A DNA stretch of 64,000 nucleotides from Hoylesella buccalis ATCC 35310 (GTDB taxonomy: Bacteria; Bacteroidota; Bacteroidia; Bacteroidales; Bacteroidaceae): contig NZ_ADEG01000012.1 of NCBI RefSeq assembly GCF_000177075.1, positions 1 to 64,000 on the forward strand. The letters run 5' to 3'. Position 1 is the stretch's first letter. The number at the start of each line of letters is the position of its first letter. The notes beneath the pieces were generated by a model. That model had not been told where the DNA came from and searched no databases. It saw only the letters and a program-made list of their open reading frames with translations. Positions 51,506 to 60,054 of this stretch are shown piece after piece. Made by a program: the position numbers and the translations under genes.

Positions 51506-52735
51506 ATGTGGAACAAACCCTGGAAATACAAAGAAGGAATAGCCATTGGCGCAGGACTTGTCATCACCGGCCAACTGCTCCAGCTGACAGCAGGCCCCAT
51601 AGACTGGAGCGTTTTTGCCTTCCCGGCTAACGCCATCGCACTGGCATGCACCGTACTGGTCCTGGCAACAATCTATGCCCTGCGCCCACACGTCTACCTT
51701 TTCCGCTATCTCACCACAACCTATTCGGCCACCACTGCCCTTGGCTTTGCCGCATTGATGACGGTTATCATGGGACTCACCCGGCAGGTTCCAGCCTCCA
51801 TGCCGGCGACAGACGCCATCGGCCTTACCCGTATGTTGTCGTACTGGCCATTTGTATGGATATACCTTTGGGTCACCATCACGGTGGGGGAGACGGCCAT
51901 ACATCAGCTGTTGTCAATGAAACGGCGCAACATTCCCTCGCTGCTGTGCCACGCTGGCCTGCTGCTTGTGCTGGTCACCGCAACACTGGGCAGTGCCGAC
52001 ATGAGGCGCCTGAAGATGATTTGCTACAAGGGACAGCCCGAATGGCGGGCCACAGACGGCCAAATGCGAATGCACGAGCTGCCCATTGCCATCCAGTTGG
52101 ACAGCTTTACCATCGACCAATACCCGCCCAGGCTGCTGATGGCTGACGCACGGGGCAACGCATTGCCCGAAGGAACCCCCCAGAGCCTGCTGCTCGAGCC
52201 ATCCCTGAGACAAGGAAAGCTACTGGGATGGGGCATCAAAATAGAGCAGAACATCAGCGAGGCTGCTCCCAAAATTATGGACGCATCGATGCAATACGTG
52301 CCGTGGATGTCATCCGGCGCAGTGAGTGCGGTACTCGTTGAAGCCACCTCGCCCGACGGGAAAACCCGCAAGAAAGACTGGATCAGCGACGGAAGCTACC
52401 TGTTCCCCAGCCAAACGCTGACCCTAACGGACAGCCTCCGCCTCTTTATGCCACAACGCGAGCCACTACGCTACGCCTCGACCGTGCAAATATTCACAAA
52501 GACCGGCAAGTGCGAGACAGCCGAAATAGAAGTTAACAAGCCATTCGCTGTCGATGGATGGAAGATCTACCTGCTGGACTACAACAAACGAATGGGACGC
52601 TGGAGCGACAAAAGCACATTCGAACTGGTTGCCGACCCCTGGCTGCCCGCCGTCTACACAGGCATCTGCCTGCTGCTGGCAGGAGCCGTCATGGTTTTTA
52701 TCACCGCACAAAGAAGAAAGGAGGAACATCCATGA
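51506..52735 (+). CDS. Cytochrome c biogenesis protein, ResB-like
   Basis: A 409-aa membrane protein of the ResB/Ccs1 type that, with CcsA, delivers haem to apocytochromes (system II). The N-terminal half holds four hydrophobic helices (for example AIGAGLVITGQLLQLTA, TTALGFAALMTVIMGLT, SLLCHAGLLLVLVTATL), followed by a periplasmic beta-rich domain and a final span (YTGICLLLAGAVMVFITA). The ATGA overlap with ccsA and the place after nrfHA support haem supply to NrfHA. It is shorter and more divergent than Gram-positive ResB. Confidence 0.82.
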   Translation: MWNKPWKYKEGIAIGAGLVITGQLLQLTAGPIDWSVFAFPANAIALACTVLVLATIYALRPHVYLFRYLTTTYSATTALGFAALMTVIMGLTRQVPASMPATDAIGLTRMLSYWPFVWIYLWVTITVGETAIHQLLSMKRRNIPSLLCHAGLLLVLVTATLGSADMRRLKMICYKGQPEWRATDGQMRMHELPIAIQLDSFTIDQYPPRLLMADARGNALPEGTPQSLLLEPSLRQGKLLGWGIKIEQNISEAAPKIMDASMQYVPWMSSGAVSAVLVEATSPDGKTRKKDWISDGSYLFPSQTLTLTDSLRLFMPQREPLRYASTVQIFTKTGKCETAEIEVNKPFAVDGWKIYLLDYNKRMGRWSDKSTFELVADPWLPAVYTGICLLLAGAVMVFITAQRRKEEHP

Positions 52736-53520
52736 CCTGGCACTATTTCCTGGCTTTCGCCATCCTCTCGGCACTGCTATGGGCAGGGGGCGCCTGGGCA
52801 TCATGGAAGAACAAATCCCGCAGGGCATACACCCTGACGGGTCTTGGCCTGGCCGTTTTCTTCATGTACATCCTCTGGATGTGGATAACCCTTGACCGCC
52901 CACCGCTCCGAACCATGGGAGAAACCCGTCTGTGGTACTCGCTCTTCCTTCCACTGGCTGGCCTCATCGTCTACAGCCGATGGAGATACAAGTGGATACT
53001 TCCCCTCTCCACCCTGCTCTCACTCGTCTTCATCTGCATCAACATCCTCAAACCTGAGATACACAGCAAGACGCTGATGCCTGCCCTGCAAAGCCCATGG
53101 TTTGCCCCACATGTCATCGTATACATGTTTGCATACGCCCTGCTGGGCGCCGCGTTCGTCATGTCGGCCTACCTGCTGATCATCAAGCGACAGAAGGCCA
53201 GCCTGGATGAAATGGACATCTGCGACAATCTGACCTACGCTGGCTGGGCCTTCCTGACAACCGGCATGCTCTTCGGCGCTCTGTGGGCAAAAGAAGCCTG
53301 GGGACACTACTGGGCATGGGATCCCAAGGAAACGTGGGCCGCTGCCACATGGCTGGCCTATCTGGCCTACATCCACCTGCGACTGGGCGGCAAAGGAAGT
53401 TCAAGGACCGCGCTGTGGATACTCGTCATCAACTTCGCGCTGCTGCAGATGTGCTGGTGGGGCATCAATTTCCTGCCGTCGGCACAGGGAGTCAGCATAC
53501 ATACCTATAATATAAATTAA
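52732..53520 (+). CDS. ccsA: Cytochrome c biogenesis protein CcsA
   Basis: A 262-aa inner-membrane haem handling protein with about eight helices. The haem-binding tryptophan-rich motif is in WGHYWAWDPKETWAAATWL (about residues 195-213), with flanking His residues (for example the one in FAPHVIVYMFAYALLGA). It acts with the ResB protein as the system II cytochrome c synthase. The start overlaps the resB stop by 4 bases and is preceded by AGGAGG, a strong Shine-Dalgarno site that is unusual in this phylum. An in-frame stretch back to 52558 is only a frame shadow of resB. Confidence 0.88.
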   Translation: MTWHYFLAFAILSALLWAGGAWASWKNKSRRAYTLTGLGLAVFFMYILWMWITLDRPPLRTMGETRLWYSLFLPLAGLIVYSRWRYKWILPLSTLLSLVFICINILKPEIHSKTLMPALQSPWFAPHVIVYMFAYALLGAAFVMSAYLLIIKRQKASLDEMDICDNLTYAGWAFLTTGMLFGALWAKEAWGHYWAWDPKETWAAATWLAYLAYIHLRLGGKGSSRTALWILVINFALLQMCWWGINFLPSAQGVSIHTYNIN

Positions 53521-53569
53521 ATTTTAGGTTAAAAAACATCATCCCCATGGCTGGCCTATAATTAATGTG

Positions 53570-53577
53570 TATCTTTG
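53570..53577 (+). promoter_or_regulatory. -7 element of the DUF3332 gene
   Basis: TATCTTTG, 31 bases ahead of the start codon; the -33 position is weak. Confidence 0.45.
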
Positions 53578-53607
53578 GAACACTGATTACACACCAAAAC
53601 ACTTTGA

Positions 53608-54159
53608 ATGATGAAAAAGAAAAATCTTAGGGTTTCCACCCTTCTGTTGGCAGCAACCTTGCTGACAACATCTTGCATCGGAAGCTTCGGTCTGTTCAAC
53701 AAGCTGTTGAGTTGGAACAAAACAGCCACGGACAGTAAGTTCCTGAACGAAATCATCTTCCTGATTCTCTCGCCGGCCTACGCCATCTGTGGCACTGCCG
53801 ATGTCGTGGTACTCAACACCATTGAGTTCTGGACAGGTGACAACCCAATGGCCAATAACGGCAAGACAAAGCAAGTGATGGGACAAGATGGCAAGTACTA
53901 TGCTGTGAAAACTCTGAAAGACGGCTATGAGATTACGGCACCAACTGGTGAGGTAACGAAGTTCTTGTATGACAAGTCTACCGACTCTTGGTCACAAGTA
54001 GCCAACGGAAAGCAAACAGAGTTGTTCCGTTTCAACGAGGATGGAACCATCAAGGCCACCCTGCCAAACGGCAAAAAGATGGATGTTGCTTTGACTGAAG
54101 CTGGCGTTTATCAGGTACACATGGCCGTGAATGACGGCACATACTGGGCGATGAAATAA
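53608..54159 (+). CDS. DUF3332 domain lipoprotein
   Basis: A 183-aa protein with a type II signal (STLLLAATLLTTSC, lipid Cys about residue 23) and the DUF3332 pattern: CIGSFGLFNKLLSWNK, then a membrane-associated EIIFLILSPAYAICGTADVVVLNTIEFWTG, then a beta-strand-rich tail ending DGTYWAMK. Many Bacteroidetes carry one or more copies; the function is unknown. It has its own -7 box and a strong terminator, so it is monocistronic. Confidence 0.85.
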   Translation: MMKKKNLRVSTLLLAATLLTTSCIGSFGLFNKLLSWNKTATDSKFLNEIIFLILSPAYAICGTADVVVLNTIEFWTGDNPMANNGKTKQVMGQDGKYYAVKTLKDGYEITAPTGEVTKFLYDKSTDSWSQVANGKQTELFRFNEDGTIKATLPNGKKMDVALTEAGVYQVHMAVNDGTYWAMK

Positions 54160-54187
54160 GCTAACACACGGTAAAACGAATATAATA

Positions 54188-54245
54188 CGGGCTGTTTTTG
54201 CAGGTAACAAGATGATGTTACTTACAAAAGCAGCCTGTTTTATTT
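54188..54245 (+). terminator. Strong terminator after the DUF3332 gene
   Basis: A long imperfect hairpin: CGGGCTGTTTTTG at 54188-54200 pairs (with G-U pairs) with CAAAAGCAGCCTG at 54225-54237, with an inner stem GTAACA/TGTTAC, followed by TTTTATTTA. It may also serve the convergent M16 gene. Confidence 0.8.
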
Positions 54246-54274
54246 ATCCCATCCGCTTATCTTTAGAGGGCTTG

Positions 54275-55510
54275 TCACTGAAAAATCAACGTGGTAAGCT
54301 TGTCCGCTGCCATGATGTCTTGTGCCACTTGTTGGATTTCTTGTGAGGTAACAGCATCAATTTGCTCATACAGCCAATTGACATCTTTCTCGTATGCGTA
54401 GTGTAGGAAGGTCTTCCCGAAGTCCAAAGCGAAGCTTTCACGATTGTCACAAGCCACACCAATCTGCCCTTTTATTTGTTTTTTAGCCGCCTTGAGTTGG
54501 TAATCAGTCAGCGGTTGTTCAATCATTCTATCCAACTCTTTACGCACCAGTCGCTGGCATTTCGGCACATCGTGTAGGTCACAGCCAAAGTATAGGCACC
54601 ACAATCCCGTGTCCGTGTAGCTCACCATCGAGCTTTCAACGGTATAAACCAACCCATGATGCTCGCGGAGAGACAGGTTGAGGCGGGCATTCATGCCAGG
54701 ACCACCCAGGATATTGTTCAGCAAATACAGCGGAATCCGCTCGCGATGATGAATGTCATACGCACGATTGCCCATCATAACATGCGCCTGATGCGTGTCT
54801 TTCTTACGCACAATGACGATAGGGTCATTGCTGTTTGCCCACTGATGCGGATGAGTTGCGGACATCACAGGCGTTTTTTTCGGCATGTCTGCGGTGGCTT
54901 TGGAGAGCAATTTGACGATTTTGTCGAACGAAACATCCCCGTCAATGAAGAAAATGGCATTCTCCGGCCGATAAAACTTGTGAGTAAAGCGCTGCGTGTC
55001 GGCCGTCATGAAGGAACGAACCGTATCGGTTGTGCCCAAAATATTGTGTCCAAGAGGATGTCCTTGGAAGATGGTATTCTCGAAATCATCGTATATCAAA
55101 TCGGCGGGAGAGTCGTTATAACTCTCGATTTCATCACAAATCACCTCCTTTTCTCTTGTCAGTTCTGCCTGTGGATAGGTGCTGTGAAACACAATATCCG
55201 TCAGGATGTCGATAGCTCGGGCGACATGCTCTTTCAAAATGGCCACATGATAAACCGTATCTTCCTTGTTGGTGAAGGCGTTGATGTCGCCTCCCACGCT
55301 CTCCAGACTGTTGATGATGTGCCATGAACGGCGCCGTTGCGTCCCTTTGAACGTGGCATGTTCGCAGAAATGCGCCATGCCCTCTTCACCAGGTTCCTCA
55401 TCCCTTGAACCCACATTGAGTTGATATCCACAATAAACTACCGACGATTGCGAAGGACGATGAATGATTCGCAGACCGTTATCGAGCACAAAAGTATGAT
55501 AATTCAGCAT
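54275..55510 (-). CDS. M16 family zinc metallopeptidase
   Basis: A 411-aa insulinase/processing-peptidase-like enzyme. The inverted zinc motif HxxEH is in GMAHFCEHATFKG (about residues 44-56) and the third ligand in EKEVICDEIESYND. A second M16 domain follows (RPENAIFFIDGDVS, GGPGMNARLNLSLREHHGLVYTVESS), the R/Y substrate-binding half. There is no clear signal peptide, so it is either cytoplasmic or exported otherwise. It probably degrades short peptides. Its promoter box lies about 70 bases upstream, leaving a moderate leader. Confidence 0.88.
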   Translation of the reverse strand: MLNYHTFVLDNGLRIIHRPSQSSVVYCGYQLNVGSRDEEPGEEGMAHFCEHATFKGTQRRRSWHIINSLESVGGDINAFTNKEDTVYHVAILKEHVARAIDILTDIVFHSTYPQAELTREKEVICDEIESYNDSPADLIYDDFENTIFQGHPLGHNILGTTDTVRSFMTADTQRFTHKFYRPENAIFFIDGDVSFDKIVKLLSKATADMPKKTPVMSATHPHQWANSNDPIVIVRKKDTHQAHVMMGNRAYDIHHRERIPLYLLNNILGGPGMNARLNLSLREHHGLVYTVESSMVSYTDTGLWCLYFGCDLHDVPKCQRLVRKELDRMIEQPLTDYQLKAAKKQIKGQIGVACDNRESFALDFGKTFLHYAYEKDVNWLYEQIDAVTSQEIQQVAQDIMAADKLTTLIFQ

Positions 55511-55582
55511 GATTTAATTCTTACACAGCTCAGCGTCAAACCTGCATTCTACGAATGCAAGCCTAACCAAGTTAGTGGTTTG

Positions 55583-55590
55583 CAAAGATA
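55583..55590 (-). promoter_or_regulatory. -7 element of the M16 peptidase gene
   Basis: The minus strand reads TATCTTTG, 72 bases ahead of the start codon. The leader 55511-55579 contains a small inverted repeat (TGCATTC, then GAATGCA, 55542-55560). Confidence 0.45.
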
Positions 55591-55630
55591 ATCAATTTAG
55601 ACAGATTTAAAATTTAATACTTCTTTTTAT

Positions 55631-55661
55631 TTTGAGTTACTACCTATTTACTGTATATTTG
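55631..55661 (+). promoter_or_regulatory. Promoter of the PfkB kinase gene
   Basis: TTTG at 55631-55634, 19 bases, then TATATTTG at 55654-55661. Perfect consensus. It shows that the in-frame ATG at 55663 is too close and that 55684 is the likely start. Confidence 0.65.
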
Positions 55662-55683
55662 CATGAGCAAAATCAAGTATGTT

Positions 55684-56628
55684 ATGCGTAAGGTAATAGG
55701 TATCGGCGAGACTGTGCTCGATATTATTTTCAAAAACGACCAGCCCATCGGGGCTTATCCCGGTGGTTCGACATTCAATGGCCTTATTTCATTGGGGCGA
55801 TCGGGGGTTCACACCACCTTCATCAGCGAGACAGGCAACGACCGTGTAGGGAACATGATTCACCGTTTCCTGGAACAGAACGGCGTCGATGCCAGTCATG
55901 TAAACACCTTTCCCGACAGCAAATCGCCCATTTCCCTGGCTTTTCTCAACGAGAAGAACGACGCGGAGTACCTTTTTTACAAAGATCACCCTCACGACCA
56001 ACTCGATTTTGCCTTCCCCGATATCCAACCAGACGATATCGTTATCTTCGGTTCTTACTATGCTGTCAACCCCGTGATCAGACCTCAAGTGATCGGATTA
56101 CTCGACTATGCCCGCAATCATGGCGCCATCATTTACTACGATGTCAATTTCAGACCGGCTCATCAGCATGACGTGATGCGCATCACCCCTAATCTATTGG
56201 AGAATTTGGAGTATGCCGACATCGTCAGAGGCAGCAGAGAAGACTTTCAAACGCTGTACAAACTTGACGACGCAGCCAAAGTATATCAGGCCGAAATATC
56301 ATTCTACTGCAAACGATTTATTTACACACAAGGAGCCGAAGCCTTGCAATTGTTCGCAGAAAACAATTTCCACAAGGCCTACCCCGTGCCTGATGAAGCC
56401 CCGGTGAGCACCATCGGAGCCGGCGACAACTTCAATGCAGGCGTGTTGTTCGGGCTGCTCAAACATGGCATTACGCGCCAGATGCTGGAACAAGGCCTGT
56501 CGGAGAAGCAATGGGATCAAATCATCAGCTACGGTTTACGTTTCGCCTCGGAGAGCTGTAAGAGCATACACAACTATGTTGACACCAGCTTTGCCAACCA
56601 GATGAAAGCCGAATTGGCAAAAGGATAA
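55684..56628 (+). CDS. PfkB family carbohydrate kinase (fructokinase-like)
   Basis: A 314-aa sugar kinase of the ribokinase/PfkB family. The N-terminal signature is VIGIGETVLDIIF with AYPGGSTFNGLISLGRSG; the C-terminal signature with the catalytic Asp is VSTIGAGDNFNAGVLFGLL. These suit ATP-dependent phosphorylation of a hexose such as fructose, but ribose or nucleosides are possible. The start is set by a full promoter at 55631-55661. It lies 38 bases before the flavodiiron gene; no functional link is obvious. Confidence 0.88.
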   Translation: MRKVIGIGETVLDIIFKNDQPIGAYPGGSTFNGLISLGRSGVHTTFISETGNDRVGNMIHRFLEQNGVDASHVNTFPDSKSPISLAFLNEKNDAEYLFYKDHPHDQLDFAFPDIQPDDIVIFGSYYAVNPVIRPQVIGLLDYARNHGAIIYYDVNFRPAHQHDVMRITPNLLENLEYADIVRGSREDFQTLYKLDDAAKVYQAEISFYCKRFIYTQGAEALQLFAENNFHKAYPVPDEAPVSTIGAGDNFNAGVLFGLLKHGITRQMLEQGLSEKQWDQIISYGLRFASESCKSIHNYVDTSFANQMKAELAKG

Positions 56629-56666
56629 GCAGATATTACCTCATTAATCACATAATAAATTCAAAT

Positions 56667-57860
56667 ATGATAGAACTCAAGAATAAAGTCTATTATGTAG
56701 GTGTGAACGACCGCAACAAGTCTTTGTTCGAGGGCTTGTGGCCTCTGCCAGCGGGCGTATCATACAATTCGTACCTGATAGACGACGAAAAAGTGTGCCT
56801 CATCGATGCTGTTCAAGTGGATTTCTTCACGCAATTCATCGAAAACCTGCATGAGGTGCTGGGCGACCGACCCATCGATTACCTCGTAGTGAACCACATG
56901 GAACCCGACCACAGCGGCTCTTTGGGACTGTTGAAGAAGTACTATCCCGACATCAAAGTCATCGGTAACAAGAAAACCTTCGACCTGATGGCCGGCTTCT
57001 ACGGCATCAAAGACCAAACGATTGAAGTGAAACATGGCGAAGTGATAGACCTTGGTCATCACAAGTTGAAATTCTTCATGACGCCCATGGTGCACTGGCC
57101 CGAAACGATGATGACGCTTGACGAGACTGACCACATGTTGTTCTCGGGCGATGGCTTTGGATGTTTCGGCGCATTGAATGGTGGTATCCTGGACGAAGAG
57201 ATAGACACCAGCTGGGCTTGGTTGGAGATGGTGCGCTATTACAGCAACATCGTAGGAAAATATGGCGTACCCGTGCAGAACGCCTTGAAGAAGTTGGCCG
57301 ATCAACAGATTGATTACATTTGCCCTACCCATGGCCCTGTTTGGCACGAGAAGGCAGCGAAAGTAGTAGACCTCTATGACCAAATGTCCAAATACGAAAC
57401 CGATGAGGGCATCGTCATCTGCTACGGAACCATGTATGGCAACACCGAACGCATGGCGGAAACCATCGCAAGAGCAGCCAGTCAGGCCGGCATCAAGAAC
57501 ATTTGCATGTACAACATCTCGAAGACGCACCACTCTTACATCCTCCGTGACATCTTCCGTTACCGCGGATTGATTGTGGGAGCGCCAACCTACAACAACG
57601 GTTTGTACCACGAGATGTCCGAACTGCTGTCTGAAATAGCCAACCACGACATCAAGAATCATTACATCGGATGGTTTGGCAGCTATGGATGGGCCAGCAA
57701 AGCCGTACCTACCATTGCCGAATGGGTAGACACCAAGCTCAAATTTGAGCCTGTGGGAACGCCCGTAGAAATGAAACAAGCCATGTCAAAAGACGTACGC
57801 AGCCAGTGCGAAGAACTGGGAAAGGCCATGGCTGAGCGCCTAAAAGCCGACCGGAAATAG
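56667..57860 (+). CDS. A-type flavodiiron protein (FprA-like)
   Basis: A 397-aa cytoplasmic enzyme that reduces oxygen to water and/or NO to nitrous oxide, protecting anaerobes. The N-terminal metallo-beta-lactamase-like domain has the diiron ligands NHMEPDHSGSLG, MVHWPETMMT, FSGDGFGCFG and ICPTHGPVWH. The C-terminal flavodoxin domain has the FMN loop ICYGTMYGNTERMAE and GSYGWASKAVP. There is no rubredoxin extension, so it relies on an external electron donor. It is a logical partner of NrfHA in nitrosative stress defence, about 3 kb away, though not in the same operon. Confidence 0.93.
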   Translation: MIELKNKVYYVGVNDRNKSLFEGLWPLPAGVSYNSYLIDDEKVCLIDAVQVDFFTQFIENLHEVLGDRPIDYLVVNHMEPDHSGSLGLLKKYYPDIKVIGNKKTFDLMAGFYGIKDQTIEVKHGEVIDLGHHKLKFFMTPMVHWPETMMTLDETDHMLFSGDGFGCFGALNGGILDEEIDTSWAWLEMVRYYSNIVGKYGVPVQNALKKLADQQIDYICPTHGPVWHEKAAKVVDLYDQMSKYETDEGIVICYGTMYGNTERMAETIARAASQAGIKNICMYNISKTHHSYILRDIFRYRGLIVGAPTYNNGLYHEMSELLSEIANHDIKNHYIGWFGSYGWASKAVPTIAEWVDTKLKFEPVGTPVEMKQAMSKDVRSQCEELGKAMAERLKADRK

Positions 57861-57876
57861 TGTTTTCAGGCCATTT

Positions 57877-57926
57877 CCATAGACCCATGACTACTTGTTA
57901 TCATGGGTCTATGGATTTTTTCTTTT
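57877..57926 (+). terminator. Terminator of the flavodiiron gene
   Basis: A perfect 14-bp stem, CCATAGACCCATGA at 57877-57890 and TCATGGGTCTATGG at 57901-57914, a 10-base loop, then ATTTTTTCTTTT. A textbook Rho-independent terminator. Confidence 0.92.
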
Positions 57927-58042
57927 AGCGATAGGCCACTCCTCATCGGCTTATCACGCATCAACACATGCGAAAGAAGCGAGCGCACGCCTTGTTTTTA
58001 CCCAGACAGAACACGCCGAACGTAGACAAGCTCATACTATCA

Positions 58043-58292
58043 TTTCTTTTGACAACAACCCGTTTCTCCTTGCATTATTTACAACCAGCCAACCAGTTGG
58101 GCGCAAATACGCGAATTATGAGCATGTTTCATAACTCTCAAATACACAAAACATTACAGAAAAATATTTGCTATTACTCTTCTAAAGATGCACTTTAAAG
58201 ATATAAAGGCATTGACTTTGCAACACAAACTCAATGCTTTTGCACCACAAACCCATGTTAATTGACGTCCAAAAGGGTGTGAAAAACGAGAC
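58043..58292 (+). repeat. Composite repeat element E: conserved leader plus 22-bp palindrome array
   Basis: TTTCTTTTGACAACAACCC begins at 58043; TATTT-N22-GCAAATA spans 58076-58109. The linker leads to units 58205-58226, 58227-58248, 58249-58270 and 58271-58292, each exactly 22 bases. The first two cores are AAAGGCATTGACTTTG and AAACTCAATGCTTTTG; the last two are degenerate. The distance from GCAAATA to the end of the first core is 118 bases. Same layout and orientation as element B; the inverse of D. Confidence 0.75.
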
Positions 58293-58439
58293 TATCGCTA
58301 TGCTTTATAGCCAAAATACGGTTTTTCTTGATTTTCAAAACTGAAAAAGTACGCCGTTTCATCGGTTGTCTTTTCTATTTCAGGAGTTTACGAAAGGCAT
58401 TTTATTGTCATTTTTCAGGACAAAAAGAAGGAAAGTTGA

Positions 58440-59981
58440 CTATTCTTCGTCCGGCCACTTGCATGGCTTACCCGTACGAATCAGCATGGGACGCTGGGCA
58501 TTCATGCCGCGCAACTTCTTGCCCAACAACACAGAAAGCTCCTTCACTTTCTGCGGATTCTGCCCGGCCACATTTTCTTTTTCCCCAATGTCCGAGGAAA
58601 TATGGTACAACTCTTTCCGCCCCGTGGGATAGTCATAAATCAGTTTCCAATCCCCTTGGCGTATGGCACAGTTAAGACTGATGCCCGGTCCGGAGCCATC
58701 CCATACGTTCGGTACGTTCCATACGATGGCTCTATGTTGCAGAGCCTTGTCTGTACGTCCTTGCAACGAGGGCACCAAGTCCATACCATCAATGGTCTGT
58801 GGCACCTGGTAATGGGTGATTTGTGCCATGTGAAGGATGGTAGGATACAAATCTTCTACCATGATACTGGCATCGTTTCGCACGCCTGCCTTCACCACGT
58901 CGTTCCATTTCACGATAAAGGGAACTCGGATTCCCCCTTCATAGAGCGAGCCTTTTCCGCTTTTCAAAGGAGCGTTTTGGGTGTATAACGGTCCGTCGCG
59001 CCACTGCTGAGAAGAGGCCAGTCCACCGTTATCACCTAAAAAGATGATGATGGTGTTGTCGGCTTCCTTGTTCTTTTCGAGCCAATCCATGATGTCGCCC
59101 AGGCTCTTGTCCATGCCCTCGACCAGCGAAGCGTAAGCAGCATCCTTGTCAGAAAGCCCCCGGCGGACATATTTTGGGAAGAAACGCATGTCCTTGTCAA
59201 TAGGGATATGCACCGCATAGTGCGACATGTAGAGATAGAATGGCTGCTTGTAACGCTTGGCTTTGTCAAGCGCCTTGAGGGCTTCCTTGGTGAGAGCCTC
59301 CGTTGCAAACGTTCCTGTTCCCCAATAAGCTTGCAGCCCAGGGATGGCATTGAGCGCATATGGCTTTCCATCCTTGGTGTGACCGTAATTCAATTCGCTG
59401 AGGTAAGTGGCCAAACCACCGGCAGCCGTGCCCGTGATGTTGACCTCGAAGCCAAAATGACACGGATTCTCTCCCGGCGTGTCGATGGCTCCCCAATGCG
59501 CCTTCCCACAATGAATGGTGTGATAGCCGTTGTCTTTTAGGAGCTGGACGAACGACTTAGCCGTGGTGGTATGAGCAACCGTAGACACCTGCGCAATGCC
59601 GTTGCAGTTCCAGTCGGCAGGCTTCACGCTGTCGTTTCTGGCATCCGTCATCACATCCCGCTGCAAAGTCCAGTTAGTAACACGGTGACGTGCCATGTTC
59701 ATGCCCGTCATCAAGCTGCAACGCGTGGGCGAACTGACCGGACAGGCGTATGCCTGCGTGAACATCATGCCTTGACTGGCCAACCGCTCCATGTTGGGTG
59801 TGTCGTACATCTCGTTGTAGCGTGTCTTCTGATACCAAAACGGCACCGACGTATCCTGCCATCCCATATCATCAACGATGAAGACGATGATGTTGGGGCG
59901 GCTGTCTTTCGGCTGCGCACAAGCGGTGCCACACCCCAAGAAGGATGCAGCAGCCATGGTTGTGAAGAGTTTGTTGATCAT
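58440..59981 (-). CDS. Sulfatase, serine-type
   Basis: A 513-aa exported sulfatase (alkaline-phosphatase superfamily). The signal region is LFTTMAAASFLGCGTACAQ, either a signal peptidase I site or a lipobox at LGC. The metal site is NIIVFIVDDMGWQD; the modification motif reads SSPTR (residues 83-87), so the formylglycine would come from Ser83 and need the radical-SAM enzyme anSME, which is not in this window. Later IIFLGDNGG and SHYAVHIPIDKD are family features. It probably desulfates host mucin or glycosaminoglycan. It is 73 bases downstream of murI on the same strand. Confidence 0.88.
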   Translation of the reverse strand: MINKLFTTMAAASFLGCGTACAQPKDSRPNIIVFIVDDMGWQDTSVPFWYQKTRYNEMYDTPNMERLASQGMMFTQAYACPVSSPTRCSLMTGMNMARHRVTNWTLQRDVMTDARNDSVKPADWNCNGIAQVSTVAHTTTAKSFVQLLKDNGYHTIHCGKAHWGAIDTPGENPCHFGFEVNITGTAAGGLATYLSELNYGHTKDGKPYALNAIPGLQAYWGTGTFATEALTKEALKALDKAKRYKQPFYLYMSHYAVHIPIDKDMRFFPKYVRRGLSDKDAAYASLVEGMDKSLGDIMDWLEKNKEADNTIIIFLGDNGGLASSQQWRDGPLYTQNAPLKSGKGSLYEGGIRVPFIVKWNDVVKAGVRNDASIMVEDLYPTILHMAQITHYQVPQTIDGMDLVPSLQGRTDKALQHRAIVWNVPNVWDGSGPGISLNCAIRQGDWKLIYDYPTGRKELYHISSDIGEKENVAGQNPQKVKELSVLLGKKLRGMNAQRPMLIRTGKPCKWPDEE

Positions 59982-60054
59982 GAATGAGGTAGGATATGAT
60001 TCGGGAAGCCCACGCTTGTTTTCTGGTTAGTTTAGTGATACAAAACTGGAAAAA

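Larger units (their letters stand above)
57861..58439. other. 579-bp convergent intergenic region
   Basis: Holds the flavodiiron terminator (57877-57926), composite repeat element E (58043-58292) and flanking sequence in which I see nothing. Short frames around 57895-58198 and 58328-58675 are not convincing genes. Confidence 0.6.

Noticed and set aside
57895..58198. Two overlapping plus-strand frames after the flavodiiron gene
   Set aside because: They run through a terminator and a non-coding repeat element and have no recognisable sequence.
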